This document shows, piece after piece, positions 1-11,832 of a stretch of 64,000 bases of DNA. The position numbers and the translations under genes are program-made. Source of the stretch: Apostichopus japonicus (taxonomy: Eukaryota; Echinodermata; Holothuroidea; Aspidochirotida; Stichopodidae). The stretch covers positions 21,043,713-21,107,712 of the forward strand of contig NC_092574.1 of the NCBI RefSeq assembly GCF_037975245.1, given 5' to 3'. Under the pieces are notes generated by a model. The model had not been told where the DNA came from. It saw only the letters and a list, made by a program, of their open reading frames with translations, and did not search any database. Every line of letters starts with the position of its first letter. The stretch's first letter is position 1.

Positions 1-1395
1 GTTAAAGTAAGATATTTCCTGAGTCGTATATTACACTGATTAGGAAGCAGTTTATTACAGAGTAAGTTGATGACGTCATGGTGATACCACAAGTTTCATT
101 TAACCACAGTTTTAGTTTGTTTTTATTTATTCCTTCAACTTTCACAGAATGATCTTTATGAAACTGTTAAACATTGTGAAAGACAAAGATGTGTATGGAG
201 TTTCGTCGAAGATTCCAAATTCTTCGAAAGTCGAACCGTTTGACGACAGCCTCAACGTCTTAAACCGAAAAACAAAATCGTACGTCCTTGCCTATCGATT
301 TGTTTGAAAGATTAAACAAAGTACGATTCTTGGAATAGATAACTTGAAAACTAGGTTAAAACTTCTGAACACCGAAACGAATTTCTTGGACGGTTCGTGG
401 CTTTTATAATATACTTTAAAGGGACACTGATTTCTCAAATTAAAGAAACAGTTACAGTGAATCTAATGGGAAAATTTACTGGACCTTATACAGTATAGTT
501 TAAAGATTTGTAAACACCGTGTCATGAATTTATTTGCAAGAATTACTTTGTAAGTGAATTCCGTACATAAACTGTCTAACATGAATAGTGTTTTTGTTTT
601 TTTAGTTTGTTTTTCTATGCGACGAATCAATCCAAAGTGTAAATAGAAACAGATAAATTTTGTATGAATGCAATAAAAAATATAAACGTTTGCTATTTTG
701 GTACCCTTCGGTTTTGAATGAAACCGGCATTTCAGTTCCTCTTCAATGTTTTGATCACCGTAACTTTTCTTAACGTCATGTTAAACTTCTAACGATGATC
801 ATTTCAAACTCTTATCAAATCTTCCGGTTAGTGAGTTAAGACAATTAAGCTTTCGGCTATTTAGTTAAGACTTGGTACGTTAAAAGCAAACGTGTAATTG
901 CGATCTTTTCTGGGAAAGTTCCGTTGACTTAGAAAAATATCTATCCTTGGGGAGAAGCCTTTCACTGTAAAATTACCAAACTGTTGATTTGTTTTATACG
1001 TTTTAGCTTGCTTTTTCCCACTAAAGGATGTTGAATTTGTCATTGTGAAATTTAGCTTTAAAAAACACAAAATCTTTTGTTGAATACAACGGAAAGGGGA
1101 TATTGGTACCGTTGTCATCCTCAACCGTTCGAGGCGATATTAAAGAGGCCATCACAACGGAAGTTGCATCACACAATGAAGAAACAATACTAGGCTTAAA
1201 GGCTATTGATTAGAGAGGGTGATGTTAGGTGGGTACTGATTTGTGAGGTGAACATATCCAACCTCGTTTAACTGATCTACTTTTATAAACCTACATTCAG
1301 TGTTCCCTTTTAGGGCACTAGACCTTTTTGCAATAGTATAATTTGTGACTACTGCAAAACATGTACGTATTCAAAGCAAAACATATTCCGCGGTG
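1..1395. other. Non-coding stretch, nothing recognised
   Basis: AT-rich sequence with no open frame that resembles a known protein, no tandem array and no tRNA-like boxes. The short open frames show no protein-like character. The 5' part of the retroelement relic that starts near 1396 may extend back into this stretch, but I cannot recognise it. Confidence 0.5.
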
Positions 1396-2330
1396 TTAAA
1401 TGGAAAACTACTAGTGGGGTTCCACAAGGGTCTGTTTTGGGTCCCTTGTTGTTTGTTGCCTAGATATAAATGACATTGACGGAGATATTTTGTGTACAGT
1501 TAAGAAGTTTGCTGATGACACCAAATTGAATTCTGAGGTCTCTTCTAAAAGCGGTTCTGAGAAATTGCAAACGAATTTGGATAAAGTTTTTTCTGGTTTC
1601 AGGGATGGCAAATTCTTTTTAATATTGATAAATGCAAGGTGATGCATATATATTGGTAGTAGTAACCAAAAGTATACCTACAATCTTAATGGTGTGGAGT
1701 TACAGGAGGTCTTTGTTGAAAAAAAACCTATAGGTATCTACATTGACTTATCTCTGCAACCTTCTAAACATTGTATTGAAGCTGCTAAAAGAGGTAATAG
1801 GATTTTAGGTATGATCAAGAGGAACTTCAGTTTTCTGAAAGATGACAAAGTAGTTAGGCTTAATAAGTAGTTGGTTAGGCCTCATCTGGACTATGCTGTG
1901 CAGGCTTGGAACCCATATTTTGCTAAGGATAAGGAAGTAATCGAAAAGGTCCAGAAGAGGGCTACTAGGATGATTAGTTCCTTAAAGGGTGTTCCTTATT
2001 ATAGGCGGTTACAACTGTTGAAATCTCACCACACTGGAGCTTAAGAGGTTACGTGCCATGGTGACTTGATTCAGGTTTTCAAGATTGTGTATGGTTTGAC
2101 AACTTATCCTTCACTGACTTTTTCATGTTTGCTAATATAGTTGTACCAGAGGTCATTGTCTTAAACTCACAAAAGTCACAAAGTAGGATTAATATTCGGC
2201 ATAACTTTTTTTTCTAATAGGGTTGTGAATGAGTGGAACGGTTTGCCTGAGAAAGTTTTACTCGCAAGTAGTGTCAATGGGATTAAGAATGCTTTGGACA
2301 AGCACTTTAAGCATTGTAATCGGGTCTGAG
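1396..2330 (+). pseudogene. Non-LTR retrotransposon reverse transcriptase, decayed fragment
   Basis: Conceptual translation, with frame changes and internal stops, gives the order expected of the C-terminal half of a CR1/Jockey-like LINE ORF2. First comes the palm motif GVPQGSVLGPLLF (near 1415-1455), followed by a stop and INDI. Next is the catalytic box FADDTK (near 1508-1525), which carries the two aspartates of RT. The thumb-side block LVRPHLDYAVQAWNP (near 1872-1915) and IEKVQKRATRMI (near 1941-1975) follow. The C-terminal block FFSNRVVNEWNGLP (near 2205-2250) and SVNGIKNALDKHF end it. The blocks are collinear on one strand, so this is a single element. Stops after the palm motif and after the LNK segment, plus at least one frameshift near 1620-1650, show that it is dead. 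No endonuclease domain or 5' end was recognised upstream. The exact clade is uncertain. Confidence 0.9.
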
Positions 2331-2832
2331 TGTTTGTGTTTTCAGTTTTTTCTTCTCTCCTATAGGGTCCTTGATGGGGACTTGAATGTCTCTCCTCATC
2401 CATTTTTTCTACTAAACTAAACTCCATCTCAATAATTATCCGTTCCTAACCCGAGGTAAGGTTGCTTGAATGAACTTATTTGACCTGCTAAAACCTTATC
2501 GGGCCTTATGAAGTTGAACAATGTTACTTGTATGTGATGTTATCCGGGAAGACAAAGTCCTTCAAAAGCTGTTGTTATGCGTGTATAATCATGTTTGTTA
2601 GATTATCGTCGAAAACTGATAGGTTAGAATGTTTGTTTTTCTTGCAATGTTCTCTGCATCCGGAATTTCATGTAAGGGAGCCTCTTATGTAGAACATTAT
2701 TGAGAAAAGGGAAGACATTTCATCTCAATTTCGCTGAACACGTCATATGACCTAATGTCGCCAGATGCATTCATAAACCATCACCATTTACAAAAACAAA
2801 TGCATGTATATCCGCGATACTAAATGATATGA

Positions 2833-2944
<112 letters not shown>

Positions 2945-4088
2945 TTTGTTTTCTATTAGTCAATTAAGAGTGCTAGTGTGAAACTTCAGGCCATTCGTGA
3001 GATACTGATAATGATGTGTAAATTATATATTCAGCCGTTTCTTTTCCAATCTCCAATCCTTCGAAGTAGTCGGAGGTAGTTTATACACATTGCAAAAGAT
3101 CAACGAGAGCGATTAAGTACCGTACGCAAAAATGTTGAAATATTACTAAGTTGTTTTTCGTTTTTTTTATCTTGATGTACACCGTGCTCAAATTACATTG
3201 AAAAACACTCTCAGAATCCGAGGCTAAATGTGTGCATTTATTTTAGCTGCCAAACATTCCATATCTTATGTTTTCTTTAAACGTTTCTGATGAACGAATC
3301 TCTAGTGGGTACTTGTAGTGAATTGTATAGCCTTTCCCGTCCTCTAGTGACAAGAAGAGAATCTCAATGCCAATCACAAACGCGATATCGTCCAGCAAAA
3401 AACAGCACGGGGTAATTATCGTAACTGACCGAACAATCAGAGAGGCTACGATGTAGCCAGTTTAACCTTTTATCTATAGTTTAATCTAAGTAAACAGACG
3501 TTTCATTTTATCGTAACCTTTTCCTATAGGCTTTCTGAAAAGTTTGACTTTCGCATGCACCTTCTTTCTTTTAACCTTTTGCGTTGCTTTCGTCTATATC
3601 TGAGATGAAATTTCACCCATTCGTTTAAGAAGGCAGATTTTTGCAGAAGTTAAATATATACCCATGTTGTTTCCTTACATTTTGTCATGCTCCCGATAGA
3701 TGTGTATATACTTCAGATTATATTCCTTTTTCCCATTAGCATTTTAATTTGCAAAAATCAGATCATATAGGCCGAGTATAAAAACGGAAATTGTTTTTTC
3801 TTTTTCTTTTTTAATAGTTTTCATTACAAATTTCCTCTGCGCTGTTCAGCATTGTAAAGTGAGCTTTTAAAAAGTCATCAAGCGTTATCTTTATTGTGTT
3901 TCATTGATATCCTCGATCGAAGCACTTCGTAATGACGCACGAAGGTGACCTCGAATGAAATTTGAATAAGAATTCAAAGGCTTAGGGTGTATGTCTCTTT
4001 TTATTCAAATGTTTTCTGAAAGAAGACATGACGGCACCCTCATAGAAAAGCAAAAAAGCATGTATATATGATCATAAGTGATTTTTCA

Positions 4089-4090
<2 letters not shown>

Positions 4091-4166
<76 letters not shown>

Positions 4167-4225
4167 TTGTGTGCGGGTGTGTGTGCGTGTGTGTGTATGT
4201 ATGGGTGTATGTATGTATGTATACG
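4091..4225. repeat. Compound microsatellite (TA)n-(TG)n-(GTAT)n
   Basis: Pure TA to about 4144, then TG/GTGCG-type repeats to about 4198, then GTAT units to about 4225. The purine-pyrimidine alternation is continuous, so the tract could adopt non-B structure. Confidence 0.93.
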
Positions 4226-5574
4226 CTATCAAAGTATTTGGAATTAAATAAAATATTGTAAAAGGACTACTTTAGACATAAATTATTTCTTGATATATGT
4301 TATAGAACGTTAAAAATAAACACTGTTATCAATTCAGGTTGTATATTGTAAATACCTGTAATGTTTGAGAAATGACTCTTGGAACTAATGAAATTCATCA
4401 ATGAAAAGTGTAAACAATAGAAAAAGTAGCAAATGTTCTCATACAGGAAACAAAAAGAATAAGACAAGAGCACAATTGTGGTTTCGAAGTTTTCAAATTG
4501 CCACACATGTAGTACCGCACTTTTACAAAGAAGGGAATACCAAACTATCTGTTGTTCTAAAACACGGTCCATTACCCATGATATGCCATGAGGGCTAAGT
4601 CAAGACCCACGAGACCTGCATCCCTCAAAATCGATGTTCAGAAGACATTAACGTTAGCTTTTTCAAAAGATAACTACATGGACTTCCGTCGGCAAGTTCC
4701 GAAAACTGTAGACTAGATAACTTTTTCGAGGTTAGGAAAGCTCCCATGACCAACCAATGAAATGTTCGCAATCAACGTTGGTTTACGCCCAATAGCTTTT
4801 GCACTGTCAGTCTAGAAAAGTTCTTCCTTATACTGCAAGCACTCCACGCGCACAACAATACTGTGTATTTTAAGGCAAATGCATTTCTAGTCTGTTTTAA
4901 GGCATCAATATTTACACAGTGGAATATTGTTACATGGGAACTCGATTATATATGAGCGCACGTCTAAAGGGTATGTAAAGAGGAATGGGAGAGAAACGAA
5001 AGGAATCTAGACGATTTGTTTATCTGGATGAATCAGTAATCAGGGAATAACAAATTAGTGACAAAATAGCACCCACCTGAAGTGAATTGGTATTAGTATA
5101 GCTATGAGGATTTCAAAGGTAAGAGGTGAGGCAATTTGTAAAAAAAAAAACAGAATGATATAGTTGAGGGAATTAACCTTCGTAGAAGAATGTGTACTGG
5201 TCCGAGAGTAGTGGTTTTTCGTTCTTCCCCGAATGAATGTACCAAAACATTTGTCTACCCGGCTTTCTCTATATTGTTAGATACTAAACCCATAGATCAC
5301 ATCATTGACAAACATATTAACACATTATCAAAGAGCCTTTCCCTTACAGGGAGTTGAAACCTTGGAAAATTTACTGTCCTTCAGTTTTGAGAATTCAGAA
5401 TGTGCCCGTCTTTTTCACAGAGTAACCAAAATGTGTTGGCAATGGCAATGATCCTAGCAACGTTGTATGACGACCACGAAATCATCCCGACAAAGATGAT
5501 CTGCGGATACCGATTATGATGTCAACATGAAAAGAAGCCATTGCTGTTGATGGCGCTGAGTTGACCATGGTTAT

Positions 5575-5852
5575 GAGTGTTAGCTCAGTGTTAGCTCAGT
5601 GGTGTTAGCTCAGGAGTGTTAGCTCAGTGGTTAAGGACGGTGCCTTCTAATCATAAGGTCCCCGGTTCGAGTCACTCCAAGATTAATGTATGTCGTCCAG
5701 TTACAGACTTGTTGACAATTGACAATTCATAATCATGGACGTTAAATATGAATCTAAAAGACTGACTTCAGTCAGCTTGTGGCATTGATAAGCCAATGAG
5801 GCTTCTTTGCGAGTTCCTGCTAGCAGGAGGATCTAAAATACATACATACATG
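5575..5852 (+). mobile_element. tRNA-derived SINE, family 1, copy 1
   Basis: The head (5613-5678) is tRNA-like. GGAGTG at 5613 pairs with CACTCC at 5673. An A-box-like TTAGCTCAGTGG lies at 5619-5630 and a B-box-like GGTTCGAGTC at 5664-5673, the layout of a Pol III internal promoter. The body matches a second copy at 51131-51360 along its whole length. It carries two hairpins: CTGAC-TTCA-GTCAG (5762-5775) and the 14-nt palindrome TCCTGCTAGCAGGA (5815-5828). It ends in an ATACATACATACA-type tail. Upstream of the head the segment GTTAGCTCAG is reiterated from 5575 to 5612. It encodes no protein and would depend on a LINE reverse transcriptase. The anticodon loop slightly resembles tRNA-Arg, but parentage is unproven. 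Confidence 0.9.
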
Positions 5853-5854
5853 AC

Positions 5855-6240
5855 GAGGAAGATGGCGACGGCGACGAAGAAGTAAAAGATAATGACGGTT
5901 TTGAAATTACGTTGATACAGATGACGACAATGATGGGAAAGTTGACTCCATGTGGACGACACTTAAATAGGACGATGACTATGAGGGGATGTCATCAGTG
6001 TGATGACAATAATGATGATTAAGACGCTGAAGAGCGAGACGATAGTAAGGATGACAAATGAAGCGATAACCATGAAGACTCTAACGACGATGGCATTTAA
6101 CGATGACAATGACGAAGATGACAATATTAGAAAGAATATGTTATCTATGACATGGAAGAGGGTGAAGGTGAAAAGGATTTTGATGTGACAAAGAAAGAGA
6201 AGATGGCGATGGACATGGACTTTAAAGATGATGATGTGTG
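5855..6240. repeat. Degenerate GAT/GAC triplet-rich stretch
   Basis: Long, imperfect GATGAC/GATGAA-type repeats directly downstream of the SINE tail. Open frames here (for example 6000-6188) are low-complexity products of the triplet repeat and have no domain. Possibly expanded from a short seed next to the SINE insertion. Confidence 0.7.
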
Positions 6241-7542
6241 ATAGTTATTCCGATGGAAAAGGGCGACTACTTGACCAATTTAGAAAATAAACTATGGGAG
6301 AAAGACATTTCTATATCGAAGACGAAGAGGATGAGAATATGGGGAAGAGACAATTGTGCTTGCTTTAGTTTCATAATATTGTTAAATTGATCGTGTAATG
6401 TATTGCTTGAAATGGTTTGTTATAAACCAATGCGTGTGCTAAGGGAGGTGCTGTACCGTATGGACTCTCTCTCTCACACACACCTCCCACTGGTACATTG
6501 AAACCCTCCTCTCCTCTTCAGTTATTATCACAGTATGATACAATCAATGCAAACATTTAGTATGAGTTATGTTATAGAGGCTGCTATTACCTTTGATGTA
6601 TTGGTCAATAGTTTGATTACGTTGAATGGCGTCATATCTTGCTCCATTATTCCAAACATTAGAATAACGTTTATGTATTAAATTCAATGGGAAACAGGAG
6701 GTCATCCTTTTGACGTAGATTGTTTCTTTCAATTTGTGATCCCTTATACCTCATTTCCTGACTAATTCATCCATTTTTTAACCTTTTTAACCTAAAGACC
6801 GTTTAATATCTTTGAAACTTTGTTCATCCATTTACGTTTCCTGTCTTTGATGAAGCCGTGTTTTATATCTTGACAGGCAAAATCCCAAATGGAATCCTAT
6901 AAACTTCGTTCCCGTAGAAACCATAATACTACTATTGGTTAGAAATGGACGTTACCGCTACTTAATGGCACTTTGTCAGTTTTATTACCAGTGTGATCTA
7001 TGGTCAAAGTGATATATTTGACAATTAAGTATTTTTTGGCTTCCTATCCAACTCAGTGACCAATTTTCTCCCCGGCCATTATGTTCAAAAACATTTCTTT
7101 GCCAAAATTAGATATTGACAAATTCGCTGGCATAGTGTTTGAACTTGGTGGTGTTATTATCTCTCCAAAGTTGACATTAACTGAAAAAATAAAATTCTAC
7201 GAGTGCTGGAGGAGAGAGATATCTAAAGACTAAATTACAGGAAGAAGAAACATCTCCCTCATCTTAAAAACACAGTAGATATCTTCCAGGCATTGGTATT
7301 GTATATATATACCATACACAAAGCGGGGAAAAAGTCGTTGCTCTTAGCTCTTTTTCATTTTATTAATTAATTGTAAAGAATTGCGGGAGAAATTACTTTT
7401 ATCATCTCTGACCGATAAGCTTCATAAGTACATTTGAGCTGCCAGTACATGTAAGCTATAGTGATAAGCAAAGGGGACATGGATCCAAATCGTACGAGAT
7501 ACACCAGTCGTTAAGTTTTTTGTTCTCGTTCGAACGAACAAA
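6241..7542. other. Non-coding stretch, nothing recognised
   Basis: AT-rich. A CT/CA-rich patch near 6465-6485 and a short TATATATA near 7302 are the only simple features. No gene supported. Confidence 0.5.
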
Positions 7543-7720
7543 GGAACTGAGGAACTGAGGAACGGAGGAACGGAGGAACGGAGGAACGGAGGAACGGAGG
7601 AACGGAGGAACGGAGGAACTGAGGAACGGAGGAACTGAGGAACGGAGGAACGGAGGAACGGAGGAACGGTGGAACGGAGGAACGGAGGAACTGAGGAACG
7701 GAGGAACGGAGGAACGGAGG
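7543..7720. repeat. 9-bp minisatellite, about 20 units
   Basis: Tandem GGAACGGAG units interspersed with the single-base variants GGAACTGAG and GGAACGGTG. Since 9 is a multiple of 3, all frames without a stop stay open, which yields the SVPPFLRS-type frames on the minus strand (7456-7791, 7511-7774). These are repeat artefacts, not genes. Confidence 0.95.
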
Positions 7721-7859
7721 ATGAATGAATAGTTTATACACAACCATATTTTGCAGACAACGCAAGACGTGCACCGCTGTGCTGAAACCAAAATATAAAT
7801 AGAGATAGAAGAATGTAACGTTAATTGATGTTTAACTTAAAGAAGTATTCATCGTAACT

Positions 7860-8720
7860 ATTAACTCTATAAAGATTATTTCAGTTTTACCGGGATTAAG
7901 ACAAAGAAAGTGAGATATCATCCATGATCTCAGCTAAAACCGAAAAACATAGCTGTATGTCATGAGTAAGAACACCGACTTGAAACTTTAGAGGAAAACG
8001 CTTGATATACACCTGGTGATCATCAGCAAATACCCTTCAATGTTAAAACCAAGCTTTTTAACTTCAGCATACAACGAGCGAATATACATTTTGAACATTA
8101 CCGGGCCAAGTACAGACCCTTGAGGTACACCACCCCCCCCCCCAGATGCAAATTATTAAGGTAATTAGAAAATCTAGTATAACAACTTTGTCTCTGCGTG
8201 CTTAGTTTATCAAGTGCGAGATTGGAACGCTTCCACGGTTTCTCCGGTTTTCTACGAGCACCCCTTTTAAGTTGATATTCATTGTCAAACCAAGGAGAGC
8301 CGGCTGTGTCACAATTTTAATTCGTTTACTTTTTAGAGGTGCAAGTTTTGTCGAGCGTGTATAAGAGACAGGAATTATATAGTAAGTGAGAGCAGATTTA
8401 AACTTAGTGAAATCAATTTCAGAGACACCCTTAATATTTAGATCCTCAGAAAGCTGTAAGGGAGGGAGTGATGTTATCAAGATTATGTCGATGAAAGACA
8501 TGGACGTATAATGAAACCCAACGCCGCCTCCTCTTTTGTGGATTCTGTAGAACGACGGATAGCCATGGCTAGCCATAACCTTTAATATTATAGCTATGAT
8601 GTCATTGAGCTCCGTTTGTAAGCAGGTTTCAGGCGGGAATATAATGCCAGGGTGGGTATCGACCGCGTGTTCCTTTAATTCGTCGCAATTTGTTCACCAA
8701 GGACTGGACATTCCTGGAGA
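7860..8720 (-). pseudogene. Non-LTR retrotransposon relic: APE-type endonuclease plus RT, internally deleted
   Basis: Reading the minus strand from about 8720, NVQSLV and DELKE are followed by a degenerate ETCL segment and HKRGGGVGFHY (near 8510-8550). These match the N-terminal blocks of the apurinic endonuclease domain of LINE ORF2. The same 124-codon open stretch (8202-8576) then gives LAPLKSKRIKI and LVENRRNRG, which resemble the linker just before RT. Near 8135-8090 the palm motif GVPQGSVLGPVMF appears. About 60 codons later, after a frameshift, comes a DDHQVY-type catalytic box (near 8025), then LNPGKTEII (near 7885). The distance from linker to palm motif is too short for a full RT, so the finger region appears deleted. 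Frameshifts and a poly(C) expansion (8133-8143, at the GVPQ motif) confirm decay. CR1/L2-like on motif style, clade unproven. Confidence 0.85.
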
Positions 8721-9009
8721 TACAGGGTTAATCTATAGAGTCGCGTGGAACCAGCGTACTTCAGTATACTATATAATCATAATAATTAGCAGTTATATTT
8801 ACCACGCGTAAGTGACCACAAATGCTAGAGAAACCCGCAAAGGCTTATGGATTACAACTTACACGTCTCGTGGCTTCCAATTCAACAATTTTAACTTAAA
8901 TTTTTGAATCTTTTCAACTTAGAAAGTCATTTCAGATGGGAAAACCGTAAATTGCTCTTAGATAAAAAAAAAAAAAAAATTAAAAAAAAAAACATGCATT
9001 TTTACTATG

Positions 9010-9102
9010 ACCCGGCCGGGTATCGAACCCGGAACCTCCCGATTGCTAAGCCTCGGTGCTTCAAATGCCACCACCTTTATCCACTTGGCGACAGCACCTG
9101 CT
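9010..9102 (-). mobile_element. Class-II-tRNA-like sequence (tRNA pseudogene or SINE head)
   Basis: On the minus strand, an A-box-like GTCGCCAAGTGG is followed by an extended variable region and a perfect T arm: stem CCGGG/CCCGG with loop TTCGATA, and B box GGTTCGATACC-like (9018-9032). The length of about 93 nt suits the Ser/Leu class. The acceptor strands do not pair, so it is unlikely to be a functional tRNA. Downstream on the same strand, long T runs (8963-8992) could end Pol III transcription. Only one copy is seen here, so pseudogene and SINE head cannot be told apart. Confidence 0.6.
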
Positions 9103-9365
9103 TTAAGAGATTGAAACCTTTCCTATATCAATCCCATAAACTTAACTGAGTATTTTTAAAGATTAGAGTCGATCCAACCACAGCTGCTGAAGAATTAAAA
9201 GCATCACTTGAATTAACTTTAATAAGAGAACAAAGAAATAAATTCACAATGCAGAGGACGTATGCAGGAGGAATATCACGATCTCATACATCACAATCCA
9301 AGTCAGCTCCCATTACTGTCATCTCTTATCATTGAAATAAGATTGATTTTTGCCGTGCGAGATTT

Positions 9366-9369
<4 letters not shown>

Positions 9370-9412
<43 letters not shown>
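9370..9412. repeat. (TA)n microsatellite
   Basis: About 20 TA units. It is followed by a small tandem of AGTATATGAGGGG (about 9413-9450). It lies 175 bp upstream of the hammerhead-like core at 9587. Confidence 0.95.
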
Positions 9413-9415
<3 letters not shown>

Positions 9416-9586
9416 TATGAGGGGTTACAGTTACAGTATATGAGGGGGGAAATATATGATCTTTTAGTTCAGGTCTGATCTGCATTTTAAAAGATTGAAT
9501 ATCATACGATTAATTGATCTCTATTGATTGATGATAAATGGAGATTTTCAAAATGTTCAGATTCTGGTCATGTTGTCTTACACACA

Positions 9587-9618
9587 CTGACGAAGGTCGC
9601 TGACTAAAACAACGTTTC
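9587..9618 (+). ncRNA. Hammerhead-ribozyme-like relic
   Basis: CTGACGA (9587-9593) fits the hammerhead consensus CUGANGA. After one extra A, GGTC (9595-9598) and GACT (9602-9605) can form helix II across a 3-nt loop. AAAA follows in place of GAAA. AAAC/GTTT can form a 4-bp helix III, ending in C as a cleavage-site base. No helix I was found. Most likely an inactive relic. Its interest is that the same extra A occurs in the better fold at 53755-53813. Confidence 0.4.
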
Positions 9619-10250
9619 ATGTTATTCTTGTTAACAGTGATTCTGTATGTATAGTGACAGGAAGAAAAAAAAAAGTGCGATGCGATTCTTATGAGTTTCA
9701 CAATCAACACCCTGAAATCAGGGTAGCTGTTTATCATTTAAAACCTTGACTAGCGTATGATATGACACAGGCCTTTATGCAAGAAGGTCTGTGGGTGATG
9801 CGTTTACTGAAGATGTGTACCTTTTTCTAATTAAACACCACCCGGGCGGATGGATCTTTCTTTGTTTTTTTTCTTCTTCTTCTTCTTGTTTTCTTTTGGT
9901 ATAATTAAGGGTGCTTGGATGCAAAATGTTGCTACATTTTGCAACCATAGCAATGTGTTTTGTGACATTTAACGCATTTATTCTTCAAATCCCAAGAGGC
10001 GTGAAATGGGAAAGGGAAATGTGGCCACTCCACCCCACGAGCCATCTGTGGCAAACAAGGTATTTGCTCAACATGCTCACATTGTAGACAGTGTAGTATA
10101 CAGTTACCACCAATCATAGCACATATATATACCTGTAGAATAAGTCCAAATATCATACTAGGTAAATTAACCATGGTAACCAGATAAACAATCGTGTCTT
10201 TCTTTGCTCGCTGTCAACTGAATGTCATTGTGACAAATGCGTCGACTTAG

Positions 10251-10530
10251 CCACAGCCCTATCAGCATATTGTAACCATGGAGTTGCTAGGAATAATTCC
10301 CTCATGTAACACATAAGCGTATACCAAACCACAGCCCTATCAGCATATTGTAACCATGGAGTTGAAATATGATGTAACACATAAGCGTAGACCAAACCAC
10401 AGACCTATCAGCATATTGTAACCATGGAGTTGAAATATGATGTAACACATAAGCGTAGACCAAACCACAGACCTATCAGCATATTGTAACCATGGAGTTG
10501 CTAGACATAATTCCCTGATGTAACACACTG
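10251..10530. repeat. Tandem array, four units of 68-78 bp
   Basis: Units start at 10251, 10329, 10397 and 10465 with CCACAG(C/A)CCTATCAGC and include ATTGTAACCATGGAGTTG. The two inner units are 68 bp. The two outer units share a segment CTAG(G/A)(A/C)ATAATTCCCT that the inner ones lack. The short minus-strand frame at 10340-10534 is an artefact of this array. Confidence 0.93.
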
Positions 10531-11751
10531 CCATACTCGAGGCTGGTGAAACCTTTTGACCATATTAGATTTGCTTTTTAAAGTCTTACTGGTATTTAAC
10601 TTGTAAAGAAGCGAGAGTCGAAAATTTGTAGACATAATCTCTCTCTGTGTGTTTTTGGATTACCACAGCTTACACAGAATACTTAAGTCGGTCGAGGTTG
10701 AACAGCAAAATAGCACAAGAGGGAAAATCTGTATACTCGCACTAAAATTCTAGTATTGTTACCTGTTCTAGAATTGGGCCGCTCGGTATTTGTACTTGTA
10801 TTCGTACCAGGGAGTCGTACTAATGCGAAACTATAGTACTCGTTCTAGTGCCTTTAGAACTCTTGTATACTCGTAAAGCGTATACTCATGCCAAGGAGAG
10901 TTCTACTTTTACTCAAACTCATGTTGCTCTATACTGGTCGTATTCTACGTCTGTCTTAAAGTTCGACAGGTAGATTTCCGTTCCTGACATTTATATCGCT
11001 CGTATAAACTGTATTGGACACTAGATTACAAAAAAACTAATAAAGTGACTGCGGCGTTAATTAAGTTCAATGTACCATTATATCGCATGTTCTTACTGCG
11101 CCATGACCAAGGTCGTTCTTTTAAATTCACATCACGTTCGTTCATACACAGAGAGAAACTTCGCGTGTCTCTGTATACGTTTTTGAAGGTTATTGTTAGA
11201 CCTGTTCGAATACGAAAGAAAAAAGACGCAAGACCAAATGTTTAGCCATGTTGTTAGTTGAGAATGCTTTTACAACATCAAGTCAAAGTAAACGTTGCGT
11301 CAGTCCCTAAGGTAGAGTGTATCACATTCGAGCAAACATTTTTAATAGCTACAACACATTAGTCGAGTCCCGTAAAAGGTCAGCAGAAATGCCCTAAATA
11401 TGTTCCAAAGTAAAAGAAAAATGATCACCGATCCTTACACGTTAAGAATATTTTTATTATTACATATTTTTACCCTCGTTGCTTCCTTTATAGCTGTCCA
11501 AATGTACAAAAGAAGTTGATAAAGAGGATCAGAAGAGCATTCAGCTGATAGATGCTATATGATAATTCTCTGACAGACGATAAGTCTCTGAAACAGCTTG
11601 TCCTTTCTGATACCTTTGTATCTTCCTTTAGGCAATATAGGTCACCTTTAATGTCAGCTAATACCACTGAATCTTATTTCCCATCGCCGTGACCTTTCCT
11701 TTTCATTTGGCCAAACGGGTTTCGTCTTTCTGTTATACATATATATATATA

Positions 11752-11832
<81 letters not shown>

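Noticed and set aside
5613-5678. Functional tRNA gene
   Set aside because: The anticodon arm does not pair properly, the T arm is imperfect and a matching SINE body follows in two copies.
5768-5962. Paired minus-strand frames sharing CILDPPASRNS (also 51190-51381)
   Set aside because: The similarity is nucleotide homology of the two SINE copies, not a conserved protein.
7456-7791. SVPPFLRS-repeat proteins on the minus strand
   Set aside because: Artefact of the 9-bp minisatellite; two overlapping frames encode the same kind of repeat.
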